From: Lineus longissimus
Taxonomy: Eukaryota > Nemertea > Pilidiophora > Heteronemertea > Lineidae
Assembly (NCBI RefSeq): GCF_910592395.1
Contig: NC_088316.1
Location: forward strand, 13,270,001-13,334,000
DNA: 64,000 bases
Reading direction: 5' to 3'
This document shows, piece after piece, positions 12,001 to 27,000 of this stretch. Below the pieces are notes generated by a model. That model was not told where the DNA came from and did not search any database. It was given only the letters and a program-made list of their open reading frames with translations. The position numbers were made by a program, and so were the translations under genes. Numbering within the stretch: position 1 is the first letter of the stretch; every line of letters begins with the position of its first letter.

Positions 12001-15000
12001 AAGGTTTTTGGTAAAATGGCTTGTCAACATGAGCATTGTTAGTCAGGTGGCCAATACCGTGGGTGAGGTCATCGATTTCTACTCTAAAACACTGCAAAAC
12101 TAATCATTTAAAAGTGATTTTGATTGACTTGTACCAACCCACGCGATTATCTTGGTTGCGATACCAAAATCGCCGGCGTTGCGAAAACACGGAACGGAAT
12201 AATGTTACGGAATATGGTCTGCAGACGCCCCGTAATGATCATGCCAGTTGTTGTTGTTGTCGTTACAGTAAACCCCGGGTGATCGCCCGGTGCTAAGCGC
12301 CCCAAAAACTGACAATTGTCGGCAAGATTGATGAAAACACAACAAAATTATAACTTTGGTCAACGTTTGTTGTGTTTCATCACACTTTTCTTGGCTATGT
12401 AGCACCAGAGCTAGAGTAGAACAATGTGGGCCTGGCAAAGTCATCTCCGGACTCCCTCTAAGTGCTCCCCGCGGAGGAATACCTTAGTTATAAACTACAG
12501 ACCGGATTTTCACCCTATTCCGTAACATTATTCCGTTCCGTGTTTTCGCAACGCCGCAAAATCGCTTCGGTCAAAACATAGCGCAATAAATTAAACACTG
12601 AAAGTGATACATGTATATCAAACATTGCAACCTGGGCGTTTTAGTATTTGGCGCGATGTATATACTAATATACAATAGGCCTTTTTACACGAGGACAGTT
12701 GGAACCGGCTTCGAGCCAACTCGAGGCGGGTCAGGATGATTTTTACCGTGTAGAACGAAATCAGAACCGTCTCCAAGTGACCTGACCCGAGGCGCGTTTG
12801 CACTGCAGTCTCGAGTCACTTGAGGCCAGATGAAGCCAGTTCAAGACGCTTAATTCCCCGTGTAGAAGCGATCTGGCCTCGAGACACTTTGCACACAATA
12901 CTCATTGTACTATAATTAGGTATTAGATGAATGAAACGATGAGTCACCTGCACCACCTAACGAGGGGGAAGTGATTTAAATGGCCTAAACTGCCGAGGTC
13001 GGTCGATTCAATCCGTCTCCGTGTAGACAGCACAAAGCCAGTTACAGGTGATCTGGCTTAAAGTGGCTCGAGGTGAGGAGGGTTAGATCCCTCCTCGTGT
13101 AAAAGCAACTATTGTGTACTGTATGTACAAGTAGATACATTTTCATCTACTTGAAAATAGATCATGCTGGAAAGTTGTTTTTAATTGCATCGTAAACAAG
13201 ACATGACAACCGTCGCTCATCACTCTGTATCAAATATGACAACAGACAGCTAATGAAGTTATCAGTATCACCAACAAAGGCCGTTCTTTTAGTGCTGTGT
13301 TTGTTCTCATGAATGTTGTTCTTTTTGGCTTTGTTTCTAACATTCTAAATGTCATGCGGGCCTGGAGGTTATGATAACTTTCTATGATATGCGCAACATA
13401 GCCGTCGTATTTATGACAAACTAGAAAGATCCAGCTCCGTAGTATAGGCTCGTTATCTGTACGTGTGACGGAGTCGCCGATGCCCCTGGCTTTGGATATT
13501 AAAGGTACATTTGTAAAACAAACATCACATTTTCTCTCTCGGTTTCTCGTTGTAACCTTAGAATAGGCAAGGCCCTCCATCAAAGTGACAACTACACAAA
13601 GATTCGCTATAAATATCATCAAATCTTCCGAAAAACGACACTGAGTAAAGGAAACCGTGTCCATAGTATTTTGACATAGGGTTTATATTCTTGAGCTATA
13701 TGGTACACCAACCCTGCCGAGGAGCCTACGTACACCATCCATGTCACTTCCGCATGTCAGCCTCTAAAGTATCCGGCCTTGCCTTAACGTGGCGCATCAT
13801 TAGCGGTGTCAGCACCCTTGAGAGATCAAAGTGGCCAGTGACCGGCGTCATCACTGCCGGCCTTCCCGAGGGACGTGACCAGCGTACCAAAAGTGAGTAC
13901 CTTTTGATGGTACACCTCAGTTGTGATTGCGCGATCAGCCATGTTTATATACATGTACTAACATTAGATGTAAGGTTTCGATCAGTATCGGCTGCCTCGT
14001 GGCCCTGTCAAGAGGTAACATGTTGGATGGTGGCGAGACCTATGATCTTTAAATGTTTGATAGGACGGCACCCACGATGATGAGGCCGAGTTTTTTAAAG
14101 CAGTGGCGTCGTGGCATCATCGTTAAAATGTACATTGCGTAATGCAACTAGCCAAGTGATACTAAGAGTCATCCCCGAGTAACAAACCGTCTGCATTATT
14201 CAGTAGTTTTTCCCGCTGAATTCGTATTGCTCAAGATGCCCAGGACTTTCTTTTCTGTACAGGTCCAAAAACAATATCAACAGCTAAACCTAAGAATGGT
14301 TCTTCAACATGTAAATAGTTTCACATTGTGGTGTTACAAGCGGGTCTATTCAGCAGATGCCGTAGTTTGATATTTCCCTGCACGGCTTGACAAACGTCCC
14401 GGTGTTAGTGCTGCTGTTGGTAGCGCGATCGAAGTCGAAGCGATAATTGCTCTCAAAAATGTGTGACCATTATCCCTGTTGGCTAATATAGAAGTCATAA
14501 ATAGAAGTGATAAAAAGTTTTGTTTAGAAAAATATTGCTTAGGTAATCCGTATTGTCATCTGTAGCATTACTGGAAACATGTTAATGCAATCATTTTGAT
14601 CCAAACGCGAAATACATGTATCCAATAAATCTGGCCTGAGTGACTTTCCGTGTAATATTACCACTTATCATCAGACGCTGAGTGAATGATTTTGCTGCTC
14701 TTGCAGAACACTGGTTTGATAAATCATCACATTGCAGTTTTCAGGTTATGTGTGCCACAAGCCATCAAATGGGTACGCCGTTCGTATTGTGGTCCACGAA
14801 AAAAGAATTGCATTTATTGCACTCTCTAAGGCAGTGGCCAAAGCAACCTGCTTTTATTTTATCTCCTACTTTATCCCATCCTATCGATTACATTCGCCGC
14901 AGCATGATTCCCGATTCCCAAGACACGAGAGAGCATTGGTGGAGTTCTTCCGCCGAGACACCGTTGTTGCCGTGCATTCTAACATATCGCATGATCGATC

Positions 15001-18000
15001 CCAAGCCTGGCGATACTAGTAGCAGACGACATGTGCTGTTATCCATCCTGTCGTGACGATTTATCACTGGTAAAAGTAACATAACATCCACACTCTCTGA
15101 GATGTAGTTTGTGTTCTGCAGTGCGTCTCAATCGACTTCGTCAATCGATTAGATTGAACTGTTGCCGGTTATTTCTCGACCGAAACCTCGGCGCAGCTCA
15201 TGTCAGAAAAGGTTTTGCTTTGCTCTCTGTCGACACATTGGAATATTTCTGATTAGGGATCATCCTCGCTTCAGACTTGAGACGCTGTCAAAATGTCTGA
15301 AATATTAATAGCGACGGGTAATCTGAATCACTTTGAGCATGGAGATAAACCAGGGGTGATGAACTCACTCCAGACTCGTTATCCGTTGGAAGTTAGTTTG
15401 AATGTAGTACTTAACAAGTTGACTTATAATCAATTAATGAAGTGCAACTTGGTGGCAAGCATGCAGTGAGAAGTGCGAGAGACCTTCGCTACTTTCTTTT
15501 GTCATTTTCAGCTCCCGTTAAGACTTCACCAAGCATCTCCCTTCACTGCAAGCCATCTCACACGGGTGAAGACTCTTCCCCTCTTGCAAGGTACCGCTTA
15601 CCGTATTAAACATGTTTCGTGCGCCAGTTCAGCAGCCTCGTAGGGAAGTCTCTTTTCTTTCATTCGAAAAAACATGTCTGCCCAAGTGAAGAAATCTGAC
15701 TTTGACGAAGAGGCCGATGCTGCCGGTTGGTAGGTTCTTCTCCAGTGTCAGTATTCCTTACGTGTTGGAACCATCTGACACCGAGAATGCGATGAAGGCA
15801 GCGGCTGCCAGAAACATCAAGTCTTCTTTCTTCTGTCTGAGTTGTTATTTGTGACATCAAAATCCATTGACAGGCAGTTACGTTATCGCAGCAAAGAGAA
15901 ATCAAGAAAATATTTTTTTCGAAACAAAACCACGCCTTTTCAGCATCGTGTTTTTGAATCTTTTGCGGCGATGAAATATAATCTTGCCATAAAAAGATTA
16001 ATCATCCTTCGAATAGCACCAATGCAGCCTTAAAATCTCCATCAGAAATTCATAAAATGGATAAATCAAATTAGGAAATCTTATTAAAAACATTAACCAG
16101 CTTAAAACATCCGTGTTATTGAAATCTTTTTATCAAAGGCGTTCCGTTTACCACATTTAATTAACTTCAAACCTATCAAGTTTGTCGCAGATTAGAATTG
16201 CAGATTTGATTAAGGAAATGTTGGTTCTTGTTTGAATATTATTTGTATGACATTGAGATGTCAAGCTGAATTGAAAGGAGATTTTCACGTAAAGGTTTTA
16301 TAGGAAACTTGGAATGGGAAGATTTTTTAATCTTTATTCAAGAAAATCTTCAATTAAGGGTTTCGGCAAGATAACTAAAAAGAGTTTCACATACGTGACT
16401 CCCGGGGGGAGAAGGGTAGCTTTCCACTCGATTTCAATGCAGTACTGTAGGGTGTGAAGTTTTATCGAACATTCCCTACTATCCTGGCGGACTTCAAAGG
16501 TTCAGGACCAGAAAATCCTCGAAGAGCCGACTCGATATTTTAAGGACCAATAATATAAAATCCTCTTGAGCTGCCGAGATACTTCGAGAGCCTCTCTACC
16601 GTATCATTTTAAAGATGTTCCATGCTAGTCAATACCCGCTTGCCATATCAGTAAACACTCCTTATATATCAAGTAGCCAGACGCTTGGAATCAATGTCTA
16701 TTAAATACTGTAAATGGTTTACAGCAGTCTCTTGACGGAAAAATCAATGCAATCTACGATTGAACAAATACTGAAAAACGAGACTTGGCCGACGTCTGCA
16801 ATGCTGCTTAAGGTAATAATTGAAAAATCAATGGCATTTTAGCAATTGGCAAGGATAAATCCGTGGCAGGGATAATGCACGTACGTTTCAAGATTTGGCA
16901 TGCTGCATATTGGCTAGCTTTTAGGTGGTTTTCGATGAATGTCGATCGAATCTTTCTAGGTTTCTTCGCCTACAAAGCCCTTTATTAGGGCGCAATCATT
17001 AGTGGATGTAGAGACACAGCAGAATGCCAATGCCAGACAGCAGTGCAAACACCAACGCACATCCTACAGGACTGTCCCCTGTACCAGGATTTACGAAATA
17101 GATTCTGGCCAAAGGACACGAAGGTCGAAGAAAAGCTGTGGGGAACACAGCCGGACCTTCGGGCGACAAGCCGCTTCATCTCCGCCACTGGACTGAGGTT
17201 ATAGTACTTAGGCAGGTTGAACGCTGAAGAAGAAGAAGAATTAGTGGATGTAGATTGGACTTCCTTAGCGTATTTATTTTATAAAACCGCGTTACACCAG
17301 TGAACGACAACCCTATTGCCAAAAAGACACCATGCCATTCTCTGACAACGAGGTTATGATGAATTCTGTGCTTTTTTACGTCTTGTATGTTGAGCACCTC
17401 CGGTATCGTCTTTTGGGCACGACACTGACTTCCGCTAATACCTGACCTTTTGCTTTCTCAGCGACTTTGGGTGAATCAAGGCTGAAACCAAATTTTTCCA
17501 AGTCACTCTGCTGCGGATGTGTCTTCCATGTGACCTGAGTGGCTTAGAGGAATCAATCAATCCAATGATCAGCGTAGCGAAAAGTCTCATTCAGCCTACT
17601 GCACAAATCAACACAGGCAGAGATATTACCTTGTAGCGCTCATCTGTCGAGTGAGGTCTTTGGCTGCACACGCCTCACATGACAAAGGCGTAGTCAAGAT
17701 TGAAAGATAAACAGTGGCCATCCTTTCTCGAGTGTGATTATTTGGTTATATGACAGCAAAATAGCTCCTTATACATGTATAAGACCACATTTCATCAGTC
17801 TAGAGAAAACAATTGGTTTTACAGTCAGGAGGATGTTTACCTTGTCCGCCTTCCGTGTCAGGTTTAGTTTGAGTGTTGGATAACATGATTGCTTTATTGC
17901 CGAACTTCTACAATGTACATGCTACATTGTTTGTTGTATCATTTTTAAAGCAAAAGGATGGGCCGGAAATATTTACTGAACGCTTCAGCAAATGACGATT

Positions 18001-21000
18001 CGCTGAATAGGGGGAGCTCTTTCCTTTTTGATTCTAATGCCTCTGGTGCAGGAAACTAGAGAAAAATGTATCCGACAAACCTGTTTTGCAACTCAATGAT
18101 GTACTCGGAGGATTACAATGACAAAGTTGCTTTGCACAAGTATCAAAGTTGTGATTAACGCCGATAAAAAGTGGAAACATGGATTTTTTTTTAAATTGTG
18201 GCCGTCCAATCTCCGGTCCCAAGCGAAGCAATCCTCTTATGATTAGCATTCGAGGACAATTACCGTGATGGTGGCAGAAATCTTTGATCATCTCAGGCAT
18301 GTCGACCATCGGATACAATGAAGCCCTGGCCATTTGCATTTTATTTTCAACTCAGATTCTCTTCTTTGGATGCTGTTTTGGAACTATCTAGGCATGCAAT
18401 CTCCGGTCCCAAGGAAAGTAATCGTCTTATGATGGGTTTGATCTGATTAGGATTCGAGGCGCGTTCGGCCACGTTCGAAGCAAGAGGCTATTGACCACTC
18501 AGGCATATTAGACCATCTGCCCGACAATGCAGTCCTGGATAATTGCCTTTTTTCTTTACGAACGGATTCTCCCCCGAACTGCTGTTAAAGCCAAAGCCGG
18601 CCTCAAGGAAAGTACATGTAACCGACTCCATCGTCTTATGATCTTAATTATTAGGATTTTAGGTGCATCTGGCCGATGCACAGTGGTGTTGCGACAAGAT
18701 CTTATTGATGATGTCTGATTTGTTGACCATACCAGCATTCACGACCACCGACCTTTTTAACGTTGGTAAATCTATCGTGAACAGCTATAAGAAACTACGA
18801 CCGAACATCTCCACCGCGATGAAAGCTACTAAGTATCCAATCAAATGTGAGGATTTATTCTGTTCATGATGCTTCGCCGAGATACCAGTGGCCATCGCCC
18901 ATCATTACCGCTAATTGTCTTTGCCCCTCCGTGTATTGTCCTTGCTCTGTCTGGATCATAATGTCTAGTGAACTCAAGAAACGCTGAAACTGAATGGACG
19001 GAACACTTTATTTTTACGAAATGCTGAGTGCCGTCCTTCAACACGTCTTATTGCCAACCCCAAACAGGTGAGGCCAGAGCATTATTTTGCAAGACCACCA
19101 GCCTCGGGTGCCGCAGAAGCCAATGACATTTGATATTACGCCCTGGTTGGTATGCTGACGGCATGCCACAAATTGACTCCATTCAAGGAGCTTTTAAGCA
19201 TATTGATCGCGGATGTTGGGCCGAAAATACCAATGGACAAATTGCCTGAAAGTAATGGACCAATCAGAAGGAAATGAAGACAACGACGGTTCAACTCAGA
19301 TGCTTCCTTCAGTCCTTGTACCGTCAGCTTGTGGTACAACTTATGAAAGTGACTTTAGTACAACCGTTGACGTTTTTGAACTCGCAACATCATTTGATTG
19401 CTGAGTGGTATCGCAGGGTCTAAAACTACTCATGTCGATTACTCGGTTCTTCTTCATCATCATCTTCTTCTAGGATACGCTCTGCACCTGGAGGTGATTT
19501 TCTCCAGGGAGAATTCGTCCTCCAAGGCGGGATAAGCATTTTAGCGTGCCAATATGGTTTAGGCGCCAATTGGTTTTTATTGACCTGCGTTCGTTTGATG
19601 GACTTTGCAAAGAGCCGCATTCGTGGGCTAAAGGGAACCTCCTACTGGACTCCCACTGATGTGACTTCACTTCAGACATGAAAGCGCTGGACAGAATGCG
19701 GTATTCGCCAATGACTGATCACCGAAAGCCGTTTTGTACGCTTGGTCAACTTCGATAATTGGTCGTCTACTAGAGACAATAGATTTATTCCTATCACGTG
19801 ACCATCAGACGAATCCGATAATTGTGGAAGCAAGGGATGTGTTGGGTCAGAAACTTTGTTGTAAAACGGAAGTGATGCATATGGAGAAGTTTGCCATGGA
19901 GTGTGAGTGTGTTTCAGAAACGATAAAAAGCCCTACCAAGGGAGGATGGATATACATGTATTGGGACACTTTTCACAAGTAGACATTGGTCATCACTACA
20001 CCGAACATGTTCTTGTCACCTGTGTACACGTAGACAGACCCCCGCTGGCATCAGAGAAGCTCCCTGTTACATCGCTAACGACTACGTTCTCCTACAAATT
20101 ACTTCATTTATCTCCTACATCACGTACGCCACATGAATCTTTGATGATGCTTTGTGGTGGCGTATAATTAACCTAAATGTACGACAGCAATAGTTTATAA
20201 ATGACTCCTTCTTTACCAGGCGTTTTCATTAAATATCCTCCGCCTTTCGATATGTTCTTTTTCCCTTGGTATATATACATAAGTATATGACGTGGGAGTG
20301 AAAAACCCTGAATCTCACGATGTTATAAATGTATCTGACAAAGTCAAACGTGATTGTTTACACCAAAAATGTTAAATATGACCCTGCAATGTGAGTGTGT
20401 TCACAGCTTCCGGGACCTCAGTGTCCCATTAAAATTCCACTCCGTCAATTCAACAATCAGCAATCGTCGGATAAAGTCACTTCCTTAAATTCGTTTTGCC
20501 CAGTTTTTTTAGCGGCAAACGACAGAAAAGCCTTTGCGACATCGCATGTTAGGCATTTCCGCAGGTTAACCAACCGTTGTGAGATCACATATCACACACC
20601 TGGCTGATCTACTGTCAACCGCCCCCAGGCAACTATCAAATCGATTTATGGTTGAAAACTTAGCCGCCTTTCACTGTTTCAGTATTCAGGCGATGTCAGG
20701 GATCTAAATTATCGATTGGCCTTTTGGTCGCCATGGCCGGAAAATAACACGAAGAGAGCACTTTAGGTAAATTCAGAGCACGATCAGTTGACTTCTTGTC
20801 ACACGATCGGTGAATACCTGATGATCCGATGCGAGAATGTTTTAAACCTTCGAAAAGCAGTAGGACTGACCACTGTTGAACCTGTTCATAAAAACAGCAT
20901 TTCATAAATAATAATCGCCCTTCGACGCTACAAAGCTTTCCAGACCTGCACTCTCTCACCAACATTTTCAACGCTTAGCTCCATCCACCCTGGGAGTAAG

Positions 21001-24000
21001 CATGTATGTATCGAGTGAAATATGGCCTGATAAGTCAGGATGAGCATTCCAGACGGAGAAGACCCAGTCCCTTGTCGTGATTGACACAGAGAAGATGGAT
21101 CTCAGGAGTCGTAAAGGCATGTGAAACTTTTTCCCTATGCGACTGCAAAATGGGTTGTCATAGATGCAGCCAATGAGATCGGGTGTGGCTGGTGTCATGG
21201 CGAACTTCCCAAAAGAAGAACATACACTTGGCATAGTGTCTATTTCGCAAGTTGGCCTATAGGTTCTAATTTTTGCAACCAAGAGAATGTTAAGGCTTTT
21301 CGAGCATTGATCAATCTAGTATCACGCGACAACTACAAGTCGTGCCTCGTTCATCATACGTTTAAATCATTCCATACGTGACACTCTCCAGACAAGTCGC
21401 ATGATGTGACGACCAGGACATCCAATATGATTTACGGGATTAGGGCTGTCATTATTGGATTATGAATCTGGCAGCTATCCTAAGCTCTATTCGTGATGAT
21501 AAGACGAAAACGGGATGAATGATGGAGACATGATGATTTGGCGGACACGAGGGGTTAGATGGTGGGCGTGCCTCCAGTGACAAGGGTCAGGGGCTATTCG
21601 TGTTTTGCGAGCGGGGCCAGAGCTACCTTTGACGAATCACATTCGACATAAACCCATGCGCCTATCGAATCCAACTGGTTGATTTTCACCAGAGCAATGC
21701 TGAAACTTCGATGCTGGGGATAATGTAAACAGATGCGTACAGGGAAATTTACATATCGTTGAAATTCCACCAGGTTGTCTCGTGGTAAGATGGCGAAAGC
21801 GATGACTAGCGACGGTCTTTCCCTTCACCAGGGAAGCCTGGCGATCGATGCCGTTGCCTGCAAAAGGAGCGTTCAGTACAATCCTTCGTTAATTCTTAAT
21901 TACGTTTAGGAAATTGGCATCGTTCCTCTGTGTCGTGCCTGAAGAAATTAAACAATGACTGATCGGTAACATGTTCTGACGATTTTCTTCGGTCCTAGCA
22001 TTGCCGAGATGCCGATACGCACCCTTGTCGGCAGCTGGAGAACGCCTGAGAAAGCGACACCTAGAACTTAGAACACTTTTTTTAGAACGAGGACAAAAAA
22101 GAAGTAGTTTTGGTGCCAATGTCATCATCCGTTGTGAATTTCAACTAAATTTCCAGTCGATTTTCGTACAAAACGAATCGAATTCGATAGAACTAAAACA
22201 TCTCGACCTAATGCATCATCCTTGTCAATATGCCACGAGAACATTATTGACAGATTTCTCGCTGCGCCAGAAGCCGTTTATTGGAAACAAAATTACATGT
22301 ACCTTCACGCTGAGATGACTCGTGATCTTCTCCTTGATGCTGGCGGCTTTGTCCCTGACGGATTCTTACAGCGCATTGTGACATTTCAGCGCAAAGCTGT
22401 CAATGGCATTTGTTTACCAAAAAAATCTGTTATGTGTCGGAGCATTAAGCTAACATTCATTTTTTGACGCGTAGGTACTTGATAACGGAACTGAGAGAAA
22501 ATAGGATGTAAAGTACTTAGTATCTGATAAAAAATAAAGAAAATGCCGAATTTATTTAGCGATACGACGATGATGATGTTGGTTCATTTGGGAGTAACGT
22601 GGGGTTGGATCATATATGTAGCAGTGGTCGTTAGTAGAGGGATATTTTGATGAAATCCTTGCGCGAAAACCTCAGGCTTTATTTATAAGAGTGCAATCAG
22701 TACTTCTAACACTCAGAAGCATCTCTCCCCTCGGGTATAATACAAAATCGACATTCTTGATATAAGCATGTGAAGCCATCACTTCCACAAACCAATGAGG
22801 ACAGGCCAGTTAAAATGCAGGTTAACGGAGCTGAAGGCTCTTAACTTTCTGACAGTAAAATCAATACATTTAAATTGTACCAAGACACGAGGGAGGAATG
22901 GTTTCTATCGGTATTGCAATGTTATAAAAGGATACATGTCATCAGACCTGACCTGTAACCTTCTTTTGTTATACAATCTCAACATTTTGAGGATTTAAAA
23001 ATAACATTAATGTCAATTTCTTAAATTTGCATACGTCATGATAACTGCACTACGGCACTGCGTGTAACTGTATTTCGATTATTCTGGATCACAAGTAACT
23101 ACGAACGGCGTACACCTCATGATAGCAACAGTTTCCCAAAGCATTAATTGCCAATGGCAACTGCGACAAATGTTCGTCTACAAACAGCTGGGCCAGTTAC
23201 ATGACAATTCAGTTAATTCATCTGAAAATGATTCTACTGTACACAGAAATATCGAGAGACGGATTATATTGGAAACGATTCTACTGTTCACAGAAATATC
23301 GAGAGATGGATTATATTGAAACTGTACCACTGGTTATACCGGGGTGATGTCCACAGCGATCTGTGTAGAATTGTCAGCAATACCGAAAGTACACAGTTCA
23401 AATATACCTGCAGCCACTGCAAGGAGACCCAGTATCTCGTTGAAGATCCACGTGAAGTCGATTTTAGGATCAACAGTCGTAATTTGATTTATATAATCTG
23501 CATGAAGTCGTAATATCAATGACACATTTTAATAAACATATATATTCTGGAATTTCGATTTTACCCCGAAAATTAACATTGCCCTCAATAAAACCTCCCT
23601 AACAACAGGAGTCAGTTTAAAATCCCTAATGATGAATGATTCAAAATTGCACTCGGGCTCGACTCTACTTTCGGAGATGAAAATAATTCTCTCAAAGACT
23701 TGCGCATAGCAATTTTCTAAGCAAGTGATAAACCATTATAAATAACCAAAGGGGACTCAGCCTCACAGTTAATTTAACAGATGGGCTCTTTCATGAAATC
23801 CCCTTGGATTTGATATCAAAAGATTGGATTAAATATATACATACATGTATTCAAATAATGAAATTGGAGGGACATGTTCGATATTTTAACATTAGGGACA
23901 AGTACGTATATTGTTATTATTGATGTGTAAATAGCCAGTAGCTGATGGCACCGCCATAGGACCATATTGATGGCCGTCGAATGTCAATTCCTCGTTGAGA

Positions 24001-27000
24001 AACTCGATAGTCAGGGCGACCAGGATTTCAGTGAAGACCAAGCCGGCGTTGCCGCACCAACGCCGGGGAAACCAGAATTGGCGGATCCTTGGTACCCAGC
24101 TAAGCTGTGCGTGGCTAAAAAGACCAATGATATTAAGTTTAAAAGCAAACGAAGCAATAAATTGCTTATAGCTACGAGATGTGATGCTTCCAGGTAGGGG
24201 GCTGTTCATTTGACGCGTTTCGCATTGAAACTACCAGAATTTTTATGAATTCCTCGATGTCCACATTCAGACCCACTTCACTCAAATCTAGGTGGTGATG
24301 ATCTATAAAATTTACTTTCTGTTTCTGATTAGCCCAGACCAAGGAGAGAAATAAAACATCAAAAGCTAAGATTCAATCTTAGACCCAAACAAAGTTCATT
24401 GAGCGCAGTTTGAGCCTAACAGAAAACGAATGGCGGGGTCGCCTTATCATGTCTTCATTTCCTATAAAGACCGAGATGTTAGAAGCCAGTGACACAGGAT
24501 ATTAGCCAGCATCTCTTGCAAAGGTCAAACAGCCGGGATTTTGACAACACCAACCTGGTCTATGGGTGTTTGGAAAAGCTCGTTAAATATAACCAGCTCA
24601 GACTAACTACTACAGGTCTAGTTGAGAAGATCCTAATCTCATTCAATTCTTAAAGATGTTATGACGACCAAAGATCGTCCACAGAAGCTGATGCCACCAA
24701 GCTCAAATCAATTTGCCATGATTGGTTTGGTAAGCTGGTTTAACATCGACGGTTCTGACAATGCTGGTCACCATGTTATTAGAAAAAAGGGGCTTACCAT
24801 CGTCCCGATAAAATAGATACAGACCATAACCTTTGACGCCAACGATTGGACCTGAAGGGATTTCCGAGTGAGAATTTGCTCCGGCGTCAAACTAAAGTTC
24901 TGATTCCACAAATAGCGTTTTCCTTCTGTGACTATCGTCACCGAAAACCGCTCGACTCTTATTTGGTTTTTTTTAAACATACCTGCTGATGTTGCTCTCG
25001 TCTGCCGAGTTTCCCTCGTTTGCCGAGTTTGATGTTTATTCCGCTTCCGACCGTTCTTGCACCTGCGGGTAACTTGCATGACCAAATACCGATTCGCTTT
25101 GGTCAAACAAGGCAGCCGTGCTCATATCTCAGACCATTCACCGCGAGAACTCTGTAAAAATACCTTGTCTCCAGGCAAAGTACTAAAAACCACTCCTCAT
25201 ATATGTATAAAAATGGACTCGCCGCTTTGTTTGTCTCCTCTCTTGTTAGCAAATTGTCACATCTTCCTTAATACGTGCTGCACAAGATCCACTTTTTGTC
25301 CAGCGGAACATGAACGAGAAAGTGCCTCACTAACGCCTGTTTCCGGGAACCAAACTGACATGGGAATCGTGTTGGAGGCGGTTTCCCATTGATGTATCTT
25401 AGTTATTTCTTTTACCGCTAACAGAAGTAATAGTCTAACGTTACTCAGGTAAAAGTGGCAAACTGGCGTGATGGGAAGGATTTTATTGTCACGTTATTAG
25501 AAGGCGAGGTTTTATAGAGCTAGAACGTCGTGCATTAGGCAAGCTTCTGAAATATGAAAGCCTTTAACTGATACAACAATAAAATGTTCTCGTTATTATT
25601 CTTTTAGGTATCATCCTCGATGGAGACAAGAACAATCACATTTACAGACGTGTCCTTGAGAAGGTCATTCGTGGCGTCAGGCATGACCTTGAGGGGTCAC
25701 CCGAAACCCAGGTCGACCTTGAGCTTGCCACAGCAGAGGTATACAGTCACGATAACGGGACTACCGTTCGAAATAAAGGTAATTTTTCCTTTAACGTTTT
25801 TTATAGATAGAAAATCTTTTGTCTGGTTGTCTGGAAGTACATTGATGGTCAAGATGACTTAAATAGGCTTTGCAGTGATTTTTCACAGGCATATGATAAT
25901 GGAACCCTTTTCGGTTTTCTATAAAACTCTGAAATTCGTTTCTCGGCCGGAGCGGGACATTATCTTAATTAAGCTTATCATGACATTGAATTGGATGTGG
26001 ACGTCTCCGCAACAAACCAATATTCTCACTCTGTGAAACGGGTTCTATAGGAAACCTCAGAAATGGCTCCTTTAAGAAAAACACTTGGAAATCTTTTGTT
26101 CTAAGAGTGTGCTGTACTGGATTGAACTCCCCTATCGGCGTAAAATCAAGCAAATCGCGGTCTGCTTGATCACTCGTGCACTCGATTTCTGAGACCACTT
26201 TGGTCCTTCCAATCTCGAAGCAATCTTGGTCGTACTAAATTATTCAATACTACTCTTGCATCTGCCTGACATTTGAAGAAAGCTGTTGCTTCAGTCTTAG
26301 CGTCTCGTTGATGCTGAAAGCAAGGTGAATGTCCTACACCTTCAGCCCTTCCCTCGCCCCTTACTTATCGTTACACCACAACAACCTGCTTTTGAGAAGA
26401 ACCCCAAGTGAATACCTAGTAATCTAAGCTGAGTTCGGTTCATTTCCCTGCCCGGTAATAGTTCGTTACCAAGTAACAAACACGATTACAGGTCGGAAGG
26501 AAAGGTATTATTGTTTCCCACGAGACAGGTCCAATGAACAAACTGCGAGGAGCCTGGCCACAGACTCGTTAGCTTGATGAGGGAATGTACCACACTTGGC
26601 AATTCAAATTACACTGGATTCTGCTATTTAATTTGTCGCCTGTCGTTTGGTGAATTGGGTGAGATTGAAGAAATGTGTTTCTCTCGAGATATCTCGTTGC
26701 GTCTGAAAATTGGCCACCATCCCAGTGACTGGTGGTGGCTGTGTTGATGCATTCGCTTCATGATCGTGAGGTCGAATATCTGATAGCGATAACTGGCAAG
26801 TTCTTTGGTGTTTTTTCTCCTTTGTGAATGTAACAATTTATCTCAGCTGCCTTCGCATCAGTTCGCAACCCTTTTAAGGCTGCCTACCATCAGATCATTT
26901 TATCACTTATTTATGAGAGAGAAAAAACAAGCCGCCGCCTCCGCGGCAGTAACCTGATGTGATCGGATGATGTCATTGCCATGCTCTTTCAGAAGTCAGA

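Larger units (their letters stand above)
6033..25607 (+). other. Receptor intron 1, 19.6 kb
   Basis: No further gene could be supported on either strand. It contains the repeats and mobile elements listed separately. The stretches 7363-9690, 13115-16990, 19600-23228 and 23323-25607 show nothing convincing beyond short chance ORFs. Confidence 0.6.

Noticed and set aside
13230-13664. 144-aa minus ORF in receptor intron 1
   Set aside because: No recognisable domain, composition looks random, no splice context.
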